From assembly GCA_031556065.1 (NCBI GenBank), contig JAVBTR010000035.1, positions 16,377 through 80,376 on the forward strand: a stretch of 64,000 bases of DNA, in the 5' to 3' direction. The stretch is from JAVBTR01 sp031556065. Its GTDB lineage: Bacteria > Bacillota > Clostridia > Christensenellales > Aristaeellaceae. The notes beneath the pieces are model-generated. The model saw only the letters and a program-made list of their open reading frames with translations, did no database searches and was not told the DNA's origin. The position numbers and the translations under genes are program-made. Of the stretch, positions 42,579-50,229 are shown in pieces; position 1 is the first letter of the stretch; every line of letters starts with the position of its first letter.

Positions 42579-42989
42579 ATGGCAGATATGTTCGACAGTT
42601 TAAAGAAAACATGGTTAAAAGGCATGGAAGCAGTCAGCAACACCGCTTCAAATATTGCCAGCAATACAAAACAAAAGGTTAGCGAAATCAACCTGGATAA
42701 CCGTCGCCGGGAAATCCTCTCCGACTTTGGCTTGATCGCCTATGAGTTATGGCAAAAAGGCATGGAACTGCCTAAGGAGTTAAACGACTTGATGGTGGAA
42801 CTGGGCCAGGTAGACGAAGAATTGAACACCCTTCGGGCGCAAAAATTCAATAATACCGTTGTCCCGCAAGAGGAAGAGGTGCCGCAAGAAGACGAAAGCG
42901 AATGCCCTCATATAGAACAAGGGCAGGAAGAAACCCAAGAGGAAACCGAGGCTGAAGAAGTGCCCTCTACAGATGATACCAACGCTTAA
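42579..42989 (+). CDS. Small coiled-coil protein with acidic tail, function unknown
   Basis: 136 residues with no recognised domain. The N-terminal half is amphipathic helix with small residues (MADMFDSLKKTWLKG, then NTASNIASNTKQ), the middle (residues about 40-80) is a likely coiled coil, and the last 45 residues are rich in Glu, Gln and Pro. No signal peptide or metal site (one Cys, one His). AAAGGAGG precedes the ATG; it has its own strong promoter and a terminator after it, so it is a real single-gene unit. Confidence 0.75.
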   Translation: MADMFDSLKKTWLKGMEAVSNTASNIASNTKQKVSEINLDNRRREILSDFGLIAYELWQKGMELPKELNDLMVELGQVDEELNTLRAQKFNNTVVPQEEEVPQEDESECPHIEQGQEETQEETEAEEVPSTDDTNA

Positions 42990-43080
42990 GCTTCTTGTTT
43001 TCTTTTAAAAAGTGCCAGCCTGTATAGGTTATAAAATCGGTTTGCTCATTCAATCTCTTTTTAAACTTCCATCTCGCAAG

Positions 43081-43131
43081 CACATAACCCCCCCTTTTTA
43101 GCATTGTTGGCTATCAAGGGGTTTTTTATGT
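43081..43131. terminator. Bidirectional terminator between small acidic protein and MATE genes
   Basis: Stem CCCCTT / AAGGGG followed by six T on the plus strand, extended by outer CACATAA / TTATGTG arms that also give A/T-rich flanks on the minus strand. It separates two convergent genes. Confidence 0.8.
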
Positions 43132-43132
43132 G

Positions 43133-44572
43133 TTATAGTTTAATTTCTGTCCACTTGCCCTTGTTAAAGCGGGCGTATACACAGGTTAAGCGGATCATCA
43201 TATCGATCAAGCTGGAGGCCCAGGCGCCAATCAACCCAAATCCAAATACATAAATGCTAAGCGCCGTAAGGGATGGGCGGATAAAAAGCACACACAGCAT
43301 CATCACAGCCGCTACATACTTGGTATCTCCCGCGCCGCGCAAGCAGCCGCTGATAACCACAGAGCTTGTTTGGAATGGCTGAAAGCAGGCCAGGATCAGC
43401 ATCAGCTGAGCGGAAAGATTGGCCACATGGGGTTCGTTTTCGTTAACGAACAGCCATACCAAGGGATATCGCAGAGGGATAATGGATAAAGCCATAACAA
43501 TAGAGATCGTCAGCGCGATACGCTGGCAAGCTTTACCGTAGACCATAGCCATATCGCGCCGCTTTTGCCCCAGCATTTGCCCCACAAGAGATGTACCCGC
43601 AATGCCGATACCATCTCCTACAGTAAAGGAAATATTCATAAATTGCATACCGATCTGATGGCTGGCAAAGGCCTCCGCCCCCAGAGAAAACACCATGCGG
43701 GCGTAAAGGAAAAAGCCGATCCGCAAAGCCACCTGCTCAATCATAGCGTTGCCGCCCACCTTGGTGATGGCTTTGAGCGCTTCCCGGTTGATCCGCCAAT
43801 CGTCCTTCACGCTAACACGCAAAAAGGCGTTAGACCGTTTTCCCGCAATAATAGAATAGACCGCCAACACAAACCCTATAAAGATGCCCAGCACCGATGC
43901 CCAGGCTGCCCCGGCCACTTCCATGCGGGGAAAGCCGAAATTACCGCCGATTAACAGGTAGTTGAAAATAACATTAACCACGTTGCTAATCACGTTTACA
44001 TACATAGTAAGCTTTGTATTGCCAATGCCCCTTTGGGCGGCGTTAATGCTCATGGTAACCGCGTTAACAGGTAATGATAGCATTAAGATTTTAAAATAAG
44101 TAATGGCGTCTTTTAGCACCTTTGCCTCATACGCATTGCTTTCGTTGCCGCCGGCCAAGCGCATTAAAGGATCCGCAAAGATATAGCCGATGACCGTTAC
44201 CACCAATGACAGTAAAAAGATAACCACCAGTGCGCTTCTAAAGGATTGTCTGGCACTTTCCGCCCGGCCTTCCCCTTTACGGCGGGCAACCACTGCTGTT
44301 ACACCCACATTTAAGGCAAAGAATATGGCCAGCATCAGCATTCTGGGCTGCCCGGGCAGACCCACCGCCGCGATGGCCTCACTGCCAAGAACGCCCACCA
44401 TCATGGTATCCATACTGCCTATTAAGCTCATGAACACCATTTCCAGTACCGAAGGGGTGGCGATCTTTGAAATGGTTTTGTATACTTCCCTGCTGGACGG
44501 GATCTCCCCTGAGATCAGATCGGGCTTGGCCATTTTTTCCACACTGTAAAACCGTTGTAAGGGATTAACCAA
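43133..44572 (-). CDS. MATE-family efflux transporter
   Basis: Multidrug and toxic compound extrusion protein with about 12 hydrophobic helices. The first repeat shows MVFMSLIGSMDTMMVGVLGSEAIAAVGL, typical of MATE helix 1-2, and a similar pattern opens the second half. 479 residues from TTG 44572, which has GAGGTG 6 bases ahead; a GTG at 44581 overlaps that site. Substrate not predictable. Transcribed away from the amidohydrolase gene. Confidence 0.9.
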   Translation of the reverse strand: MVNPLQRFYSVEKMAKPDLISGEIPSSREVYKTISKIATPSVLEMVFMSLIGSMDTMMVGVLGSEAIAAVGLPGQPRMLMLAIFFALNVGVTAVVARRKGEGRAESARQSFRSALVVIFLLSLVVTVIGYIFADPLMRLAGGNESNAYEAKVLKDAITYFKILMLSLPVNAVTMSINAAQRGIGNTKLTMYVNVISNVVNVIFNYLLIGGNFGFPRMEVAGAAWASVLGIFIGFVLAVYSIIAGKRSNAFLRVSVKDDWRINREALKAITKVGGNAMIEQVALRIGFFLYARMVFSLGAEAFASHQIGMQFMNISFTVGDGIGIAGTSLVGQMLGQKRRDMAMVYGKACQRIALTISIVMALSIIPLRYPLVWLFVNENEPHVANLSAQLMLILACFQPFQTSSVVISGCLRGAGDTKYVAAVMMLCVLFIRPSLTALSIYVFGFGLIGAWASSLIDMMIRLTCVYARFNKGKWTEIKL

Positions 44573-44605
44573 CCTTAGCACCTCTTTTTTAACTGCAATA
44601 TTTCT

Positions 44606-44633
44606 ATTATAGCATCAGTTTGAATTGTTGCAA
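44606..44633 (-). promoter_or_regulatory. Promoter of MATE gene
   Basis: Minus strand TTGCAA (44628-44633), 16-bp spacer, TGC-TATAAT (44606-44611) with extended -10. Confidence 0.72.
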
Positions 44634-44661
44634 GCGCACCTATGGCGTGTTTAAAAATTTA

Positions 44662-44670
44662 TGCTATAAT
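44662..44670 (+). promoter_or_regulatory. Extended -10 ahead of amidohydrolase gene
   Basis: TGC-TATAAT, 36 bases before the ATG; no good -35 at the expected distance. Confidence 0.6.
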
Positions 44671-44706
44671 GTATACAGTATTCTTTATTGAAGGGTGATT
44701 GTTGCC

Positions 44707-45528
44707 ATGCTGATCGATTTTCACACCCATGCGTTCCCGGAAGCCATTGCCGCCAAAGCCATTGCCAAACTTTCCCGCGAGGGCGGCAATCTAACCTACT
44801 ATACAGACGGCACTTATGAAGGCTTATCAAAGGCCGCAAAAGATGCGGGCCTTTCCCATTACGTAGTACTTCCCATTGCTGTAAAGCCCAACCAAATGCG
44901 CACCGTCAACGACGCCGCTTTCGCCCGGCAGGACGAATATGCCATTGAATTTGCTTCCGTTCACCCTTTTGGGGAAGATGTACTGGATGAAGTTAAACGC
45001 ATAAAAGAAATGGGTTTTCTAGGCGTTAAAATGCACCCGGAATATCAAGATTTTTTTGTGGACGATGAAAGGGTTTTTCCCGTATATGAAGCCTTGGGAA
45101 GCGCAGGGCTGATTACGGTATTTCACGCTGGATACGATCTGGGCTTTTTCGGCGAAGCCAAGGCGGCACCTCAACGGATGCAAAAGGCATTGCCCCACTT
45201 TTTAGGCGCCCCCGTGATAGCGGCCCACATGGGCGGCCACGCGGATTGGATGAACGTACTAACCCACCTAGCGGGCCTTCCCGGCCTTTATTTCGACACG
45301 TCCTTTTCTCATACCCATCTGCCGCCTTTGGCGGCCATGGAAATCATCAAAAAACACGGCGCAGATCACATCCTTTTCGCCAGCGATTCGCCGTGGTCTG
45401 ATATAAAGGCAGAAAAATCCTATATCGATTCCCTGCCCCTTTCCCATAAAGAAAAGCAGCAAATTTTTTATGAAAACGGGGCCAAGCTGTTAAAGATTAA
45501 CGATATGGCTGGGGATTTGCCCGTTTAA
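44707..45528 (+). CDS. Amidohydrolase-2 family metal-dependent hydrolase
   Basis: 273-residue TIM-barrel hydrolase. Metal-binding residues are visible as HTH near the start (DFHTHAF), His in VFHAGYD, His in AAHMGGH and Asp in FASDSPW. Relatives include decarboxylases and lactonases; the substrate cannot be assigned. ATG 44707 is chosen because the GAAGGGTG ribosome site lies about 10 bases ahead. Its 3' end overlaps the convergent dehydrogenase gene by 39 bases, with no terminator between. Confidence 0.85.
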   Translation: MLIDFHTHAFPEAIAAKAIAKLSREGGNLTYYTDGTYEGLSKAAKDAGLSHYVVLPIAVKPNQMRTVNDAAFARQDEYAIEFASVHPFGEDVLDEVKRIKEMGFLGVKMHPEYQDFFVDDERVFPVYEALGSAGLITVFHAGYDLGFFGEAKAAPQRMQKALPHFLGAPVIAAHMGGHADWMNVLTHLAGLPGLYFDTSFSHTHLPPLAAMEIIKKHGADHILFASDSPWSDIKAEKSYIDSLPLSHKEKQQIFYENGAKLLKINDMAGDLPV

Positions 45529-46431
45529 CGCTTCTAAAATACGTTCCGCCGCCGCGCAGCCCATGGCGTTTCTCGCCTCCAGGGTATTGGTACCTACATG
45601 GGGCGTTAGAACCAGGTTCTTCAGTTCTTTAAGACATTTAGGAATTTCCGGTTCATTGTAGAACACATCCAATCCGGCCGCGAACATCTCATCCTTTTTA
45701 AGCTTTTCATACAAAGCATCATAATCCACCACCGCGCCACGGGCTGTGTTCACCAGCACCGAGCGCTTTTTCATCAGAGCTAGTTTTTCTTTGCTGATAA
45801 GGTTCTTGGTTTGCGCCGTCAGCGGGCAATGAATGCTCACCGCGTCGGACTGCCTTAAAAGTGTATCCAGCTCCACGTATTCGGCTCCATTTTCTTCCTT
45901 TGCCCGGCTGCGGTTATGGTATAAAACCCGCATGCCCATAAGCTTGCCAAATTGAGCCACAATGCCACCGATATGCCCCATGCCAACAATCCCCAGGGTA
46001 TTGCCGTAAAGCCCCATACCCATGTGTTTGCCCATACCAAAAAGGCTTTCAGAGAGCACTTCATGGGCCATGGTATTCAGTTGCCCAATCCGGCGCATGG
46101 AGGCCAGCAACAGCCCAATGGCCAATTCCGCCGTAGGAAAAGCGGTTTCATCGGGGGTGTTGGTAAGGTAGATGCCTTTTTCTGTAGCCACAGCCACATC
46201 GATCTTATCGTACCCTGCACCATAATTGGCAATGATTTTCAGCTTTTTTCCCTTGCGGATGCAATCCCCGTCCAAAGCGCCGCAAGCCATGACAGCATCG
46301 GCATCTTCGATTAAAGCAAGCACCTCTTCCTTGGAAAAAGCCATAAGCCGTTCAGGGGCCACCACCTCATGGGCAATTAAAAGGTTTCTGTATTCATCGG
46401 GCACCCCGTGGGTCACAAGAATCTTAGCCAT
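45490..46431 (-). CDS. D-isomer-specific 2-hydroxyacid dehydrogenase
   Basis: 313-residue NAD-dependent dehydrogenase related to glyoxylate/hydroxypyruvate and D-lactate dehydrogenases. NAD motif GIVGMGHIGG (about residue 147), catalytic Arg in NTARGAVV, Glu in NEPEIP and His in LTPHVG are present. GGGGAG within the last rimI codons precedes its ATG. Last gene of the ribU-tsaE-tsaB-rimI run. Exact 2-oxoacid substrate unknown. Confidence 0.9.
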   Translation of the reverse strand: MAKILVTHGVPDEYRNLLIAHEVVAPERLMAFSKEEVLALIEDADAVMACGALDGDCIRKGKKLKIIANYGAGYDKIDVAVATEKGIYLTNTPDETAFPTAELAIGLLLASMRRIGQLNTMAHEVLSESLFGMGKHMGMGLYGNTLGIVGMGHIGGIVAQFGKLMGMRVLYHNRSRAKEENGAEYVELDTLLRQSDAVSIHCPLTAQTKNLISKEKLALMKKRSVLVNTARGAVVDYDALYEKLKKDEMFAAGLDVFYNEPEIPKCLKELKNLVLTPHVGTNTLEARNAMGCAAAERILEALNGQIPSHIVNL

Positions 46432-46434
46432 CGT

Positions 46435-46932
46435 TTACTCCCCTACTGTTTCCGCTTCTGTAAAATTTCCCTGGACAGAAGGCAAATGCTGGTTCACCAT
46501 CAGCAGTGCGTCTTCGCCGTTATCCTCATAATAGCGCTTACGGTAGCCAACCGATGCAAAACCCAGTTTCCCGTACAGCCCTTGGGCACGAAGGTTGCTT
46601 CTGCGCACTTCCAGGGTGATATATTCAACCGATAAATTGGCCGCGTACTGCAACAAGGCCTTTGTAAGCATTTCGCCATAGCCATTGCCCCGCTCTTTTT
46701 CCGTGATGGCGATATTGGTAATATGGCCTTCCTCCAATATAATCCATATCCCGGCAAAGCCAATGATTTCCCCCGCCTTCTCCGCCACCAGGTAACGGGC
46801 ACAGGGGTTATCTGTCATTTCCTTTTGAAAAGATTCTAAACTCCATGGAGAGGCGAAGGTGGCCTCCTCAATCGCATGAACCTGAACCGCGTCTTCAAGC
46901 ACCATGCGGCGGATGAGCATATTACTTGCCAT
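46435..46932 (-). CDS. rimI: Ribosomal-protein-alanine N-acetyltransferase
   Basis: GNAT acetyltransferase of 165 residues, expected to acetylate the N-terminus of ribosomal protein S18. The acetyl-CoA loop NIAITEKERGNGYGEMLT (RxxGxG type) and the RimI-type VRRSNLRAQGLYGKLGF are present. ATG 46932 follows GGGAGG by 6 bases. It overlaps tsaB by 11 bases; tsaE-tsaB-rimI is a widespread cluster. Frames reaching upstream to 47010 lie inside tsaB and are not part of it. Confidence 0.9.
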   Translation of the reverse strand: MASNMLIRRMVLEDAVQVHAIEEATFASPWSLESFQKEMTDNPCARYLVAEKAGEIIGFAGIWIILEEGHITNIAITEKERGNGYGEMLTKALLQYAANLSVEYITLEVRRSNLRAQGLYGKLGFASVGYRKRYYEDNGEDALLMVNQHLPSVQGNFTEAETVGE

Positions 46933-47605
46933 TTTGTGCCTCCCTGGCGACCCGTTCCCGTTCAGCCTGGGGTGCGCGCAAATAAAGAGGTTCCAGCTGC
47001 AAATAATCACTTTTTTCTTGCTTTAAGCTTAACCAGGCCACAGCCCCTGGCCGCAGATGGTTTAAATGAGGCGGTAAAAACATTGCTTTTTCCTTTAAAG
47101 TAGCTAAAATAGGCGCTTCATAGGTTTCGGCTCCATCCCCCAGAAACAAAAATCTGTCCCCAAAGGCCTGAAGCTTTTCCAGGTATTCATTAAGCTTAAG
47201 GGCTTTATCTTCCATAAGCCGCAGGCCTTCTTTAAAGGCCGCGCCATAGACTTGATTGGCCTTGGCGTCCAATATGGGGCAAACAATACCTTCAAAAGGA
47301 AATTGGGCCAAAGCTTCCAAGGCATTCACCCCCACACAGGGAATATTGAGCCCATGTGCCAACGCCTTGGCGGCACTGACCCCAATCCGCACCCCTGTAA
47401 AGGAGCCAGGACCTACCACACAAGCCACAAATCCGATTTCAGTAGTGGCAAGCCCCGCATTGTTTAATCCCTGTTCCACCATGGGCATCAAGTTTACAGA
47501 ATGGGTAAGTTTATTGATAGCAATGGCCTCATAAGCCAATTTGTCTTCCTTTATTACCGCTACCCCGGCTACCGGACCGGAGGTATCAATGGCCAAAACG
47601 TTCAA
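46922..47605 (-). CDS. tsaB: tRNA t6A biosynthesis protein TsaB
   Basis: Partner of TsaD in making threonylcarbamoyl-adenosine at tRNA position 37. ASKHA-fold opening VLAIDTSGPVAGVAV, LMPMVEQGL, and VGPGSFTGVRIGVSAAKALAHG are diagnostic. TTG 47605 has GGAGG nine bases ahead and gives 227 residues; an in-frame ATG six codons earlier precludes that site. It overlaps tsaE by 20 bases. tsaD is not in the window. Confidence 0.92.
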   Translation of the reverse strand: MNVLAIDTSGPVAGVAVIKEDKLAYEAIAINKLTHSVNLMPMVEQGLNNAGLATTEIGFVACVVGPGSFTGVRIGVSAAKALAHGLNIPCVGVNALEALAQFPFEGIVCPILDAKANQVYGAAFKEGLRLMEDKALKLNEYLEKLQAFGDRFLFLGDGAETYEAPILATLKEKAMFLPPHLNHLRPGAVAWLSLKQEKSDYLQLEPLYLRAPQAERERVAREAQNGK

Positions 47606-48056
47606 GAAGCGCTTCCTCCCCATTTAAAGTAAACCCGCCCAGAGGGGTTAATTCAAACACACGATGGTTTTCATCCTTTTGCTTTTCGATGGCGATAAGC
47701 AAATGCCGCTCCGGCACCGCCTCAGACGCTTGGGTAGGCCATTCCACCAGGGCTACCCCATCTCCATTTAAGTATTCATCCATGCCGGTTTCGTAAAATT
47801 CATCGGCACCGCAAAGGCGGTACCAATCGAAATGATATAGAGGCAAGCGTCCGTCTTGATATAACTGCATAATGGTAAAAGTGGGGCTGGGAATAGGGCC
47901 TTCTATTTCCAGCCCCCTGGCGATACCACGGGACAATTCACTTTTACCAGCACCCATATCGCCTAAAAGAATCACCGTATCCCCCTTGCAGAGCAGTCTG
48001 CCAAGCAAAGAGCCCAAGGCACGGGTTTCTTCAGGCGAATAGGTGATCAACCGCAT
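47586..48056 (-). CDS. tsaE: tRNA t6A biosynthesis ATPase TsaE
   Basis: 156-residue P-loop ATPase needed for the TsaBDE t6A cycle. Walker A LLGDMGAGKSELSRG and the family segment SPTFTIMQLY and YHFDWYRL are clear. It begins 14 bases after ribU, making one transcript with it. Confidence 0.93.
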   Translation of the reverse strand: MRLITYSPEETRALGSLLGRLLCKGDTVILLGDMGAGKSELSRGIARGLEIEGPIPSPTFTIMQLYQDGRLPLYHFDWYRLCGADEFYETGMDEYLNGDGVALVEWPTQASEAVPERHLLIAIEKQKDENHRVFELTPLGGFTLNGEEALLERFGH

Positions 48057-48070
48057 AAGAGCATCTCCAA

Positions 48071-48664
48071 TCAGCGTTTTTTCGAATGCAGAAGGGGCGA
48101 AAGAGGCTTGTATAGAAGCAAGGTCACCACAGTAAGGGCCAAGCCTTTAATCAGGTTAAACAGTGCCGTAACCGTCAAGAGAAAACCCCAAATATCTGTA
48201 ATGAAAGGGAACATGTCCTTTCCCATAACCACCAGGGTTTCATAGGGCAAAAACTTCTGGTAAAAGGGCAAGAGAATATAATAATTGGCCAATACCCCTG
48301 CGATGACAATACATACAACACCGGCCAGCATGCCTGAAATGGCGGTTTTGCGGCTTTTATTGCGGCGGTACATAATAGCACCGGGCAGAATGAATGCCGC
48401 TCCCATGAGAAAATCCGCCATTTCCCCAATCCCGGCGGAGGTGGTATGGGTAAGCCCGATGAGACTCTTGATTAAAAGGATCAGCAGGCCCTGAACAGGC
48501 CCCATGGCAAAAGCGCCGAGAATCACGGGCACGTTGCTGAAATCCAGCTTGTAAAATGGAGCTGCGGGGAAAATGGGGAACTCCAGCATGAATAAAATGC
48601 TGGCCAGGGCACCAAGGATGGCAATTCGGGTCAGATCTACAGTGGATAGGTTTTTCCGTTGCAT
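48071..48664 (-). CDS. ribU: ECF transporter riboflavin S-component
   Basis: 197-residue membrane protein with six hydrophobic helices that binds riboflavin for an energy-coupling-factor importer. Typical RibU text: RIAILGALASILFMLEFPIFPAAPFYKLDFSNVP and LLILLIKSLIGL. ATG 48664 follows AGGAGG; the earlier in-frame start at 48691 overlaps the riboswitch hairpin. An FMN riboswitch directly upstream confirms the flavin link. The shared ECF A and T components are not in the window. Confidence 0.94.
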   Translation of the reverse strand: MQRKNLSTVDLTRIAILGALASILFMLEFPIFPAAPFYKLDFSNVPVILGAFAMGPVQGLLILLIKSLIGLTHTTSAGIGEMADFLMGAAFILPGAIMYRRNKSRKTAISGMLAGVVCIVIAGVLANYYILLPFYQKFLPYETLVVMGKDMFPFITDIWGFLLTVTALFNLIKGLALTVVTLLLYKPLSPLLHSKKR

Positions 48665-48677
48665 AATGCTACCTCCT

Positions 48678-48720
48678 AAAAATAGGCACACCCCTGAAGC
48701 TTACGAAAGCTAATCAGGGG
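48678..48720 (-). terminator. Expression-platform hairpin of FMN riboswitch
   Basis: CCCCTGA / TCAGGGG stem with an inner AGCTT / AAGCT stem, then a TTTTT run 8 bases later and the ribU AGGAGG directly after. It may terminate transcription or hide the ribosome site when FMN binds. Confidence 0.7.
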
Positions 48721-48733
48721 CGAAAAAATATTT

Positions 48734-48858
48734 CTGCCGCTCTTCTCACATCCAGACTATACTGTCGGCATCGGAATTTCACCGATTCGGCCAATGGATA
48801 TACCATTGGTTCGCGGGCTGTACCGCCGGTAGGGAATTACACCCTGCCCCGAAGAAGC
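48734..48858 (-). promoter_or_regulatory. FMN riboswitch (RFN element)
   Basis: Minus strand carries the RFN core: TTCGGGGCAGGGTG, then AATTCCC, ACCGGCGGT, AGCCCGCGA, CCGATT/GGTGAAATTCCGA and TCTGGATG with GAGAAGAG closing P1. The order and sequences match the FMN-binding aptamer, and ribU follows. Confidence 0.95.
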
Positions 48859-48893
48859 TTCATAGAGATATGCACTTTATGGGAACCAAAATT

Positions 48894-48922
48894 ATTTTAC
48901 CACCGTTAAAAAATCTTGTCAA
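48894..48922 (-). promoter_or_regulatory. Promoter of FMN riboswitch-ribU operon
   Basis: Minus strand TTGACA (48917-48922), 17-bp spacer, TGG-TAAAAT (48894-48899), directly after the galK stop. Confidence 0.82.
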
Positions 48923-48924
48923 CC

Positions 48925-50211
48925 TTACAAGCGAATCACAGCGGCCCCTTCAGGGCGGATATCCAAAATGTTGCAGGTGTAGCGGCCATAAATCTTTTCC
49001 ATTTTTTCTACAAAACAATTCACTTCCTTATTAGGCACGAAGTTCAGTGTCGTGCCCGCAAAGCCGCCGCCATGAATCCGCCAAGCACCCTTGCCCTGAA
49101 GCCACTGCTTTGCCAGACAAAGGGCAAGGGATAAAGGCTGGTCGCCAGCATCGACATAAATGTTTTGCAGGTACATGAAGCTGGATCGGCCAGAAGCGAT
49201 GATATTATCAAAGAAAGCCTCAATATCATCGTTTTCCAAGGCTTGTACTTCCTTGCAGACCCGTTCATTTTCGCTAAAGAAGTGCAGCGCCCGCATGATG
49301 GCACGCTCGGACACCTGGCCCCGCAATGCCGCTACTTCATTTAACACCTGCTCAGGCCGCACGCTTCTTAATTCCTTTTCGCCAAAATAAGCCGCCACTT
49401 TTTTCATCTCTTGGGGAATGGCTGCGTAATGGTCGGTTAAATTAGCGTGGCTGCCACCAGTATTCACTACCACCAGAGAATAGCCCTTGGAAGCGAAGTC
49501 GTACTTTAAGGGCTTCACCTTGGGTTCTTCATTATTTTTAAAATCCACAAACACCAAGCCGCCTGCCGCGCTGGCCATTTGATCCAAAAGGCCGCTGGGC
49601 TTGCCAAAGTGCACATTTTCCGCATACTGAGCGATCTGGGCACGCCGTTTAAAATCTATATCGCCGGTGTTATACAATACATCGAAAATAGCACAGAGCA
49701 TTACTTCAAACGCCGCGGAAGAGCTAAGACCGCTGCCAGAAGCCACCTCGGAAGTTACCGCCGCATCGAAACCGCCGATTTGGTAACCTAATTGCGCCAT
49801 CCTGGCTGCTACGCCTCGGATCAGAGAAGCAGTGGTGCCCGCTTCCTCCCCACGCATTTCCAACTGGTTCAAATCCACCTTAATGGCATCGTAGCCTTCG
49901 CTTGAAAGGTTTACAGTCATGTCCTCCCGTTTAGAAACAGCAGCCAGGGTATCCAGATTCACAGAGGCAGCCAGTACCTTGCCATTGTTATGATCCGTAT
50001 GGTTGCCGCCGATTTCCGTCCGGCCAGGGGCGCTGACAAGCAGCACCTCTTCACCATCTTTTTGGAACAGCTCTTCGTGACGCTTGATCACGCGAATGTA
50101 CCTGGCCGTTTGAGACACCAGCATTCCATCCCTGTTACCATATAAATGGATCAGCCTTTCCATGGCTTGCGGGGTTTTGAGATTGCGAATCATTTTAGCG
50201 TATCCGTTCAT
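48925..50211 (-). CDS. galK: Galactokinase (GHMP kinase)
   Basis: Phosphorylates galactose at C1. 428 residues with GalK motif 1 (GRTEIGGNHTDHNNGKVLAASV, about residue 62), the phosphate loop SGSGLSSSAAFE and the C-terminal IHGGGFAGTTLNF. ATG 50211 follows GGGAGG by 7 bases. It is 18 bases after a solute-binding protein gene. galE, galT and an importer permease are absent, and the N-terminal 40 residues are longer than in typical GalK, so specificity for a related sugar is possible. Confidence 0.88.
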   Translation of the reverse strand: MNGYAKMIRNLKTPQAMERLIHLYGNRDGMLVSQTARYIRVIKRHEELFQKDGEEVLLVSAPGRTEIGGNHTDHNNGKVLAASVNLDTLAAVSKREDMTVNLSSEGYDAIKVDLNQLEMRGEEAGTTASLIRGVAARMAQLGYQIGGFDAAVTSEVASGSGLSSSAAFEVMLCAIFDVLYNTGDIDFKRRAQIAQYAENVHFGKPSGLLDQMASAAGGLVFVDFKNNEEPKVKPLKYDFASKGYSLVVVNTGGSHANLTDHYAAIPQEMKKVAAYFGEKELRSVRPEQVLNEVAALRGQVSERAIMRALHFFSENERVCKEVQALENDDIEAFFDNIIASGRSSFMYLQNIYVDAGDQPLSLALCLAKQWLQGKGAWRIHGGGFAGTTLNFVPNKEVNCFVEKMEKIYGRYTCNILDIRPEGAAVIRL

Positions 50212-50229
50212 CTGTATGCCTCCCATTAA

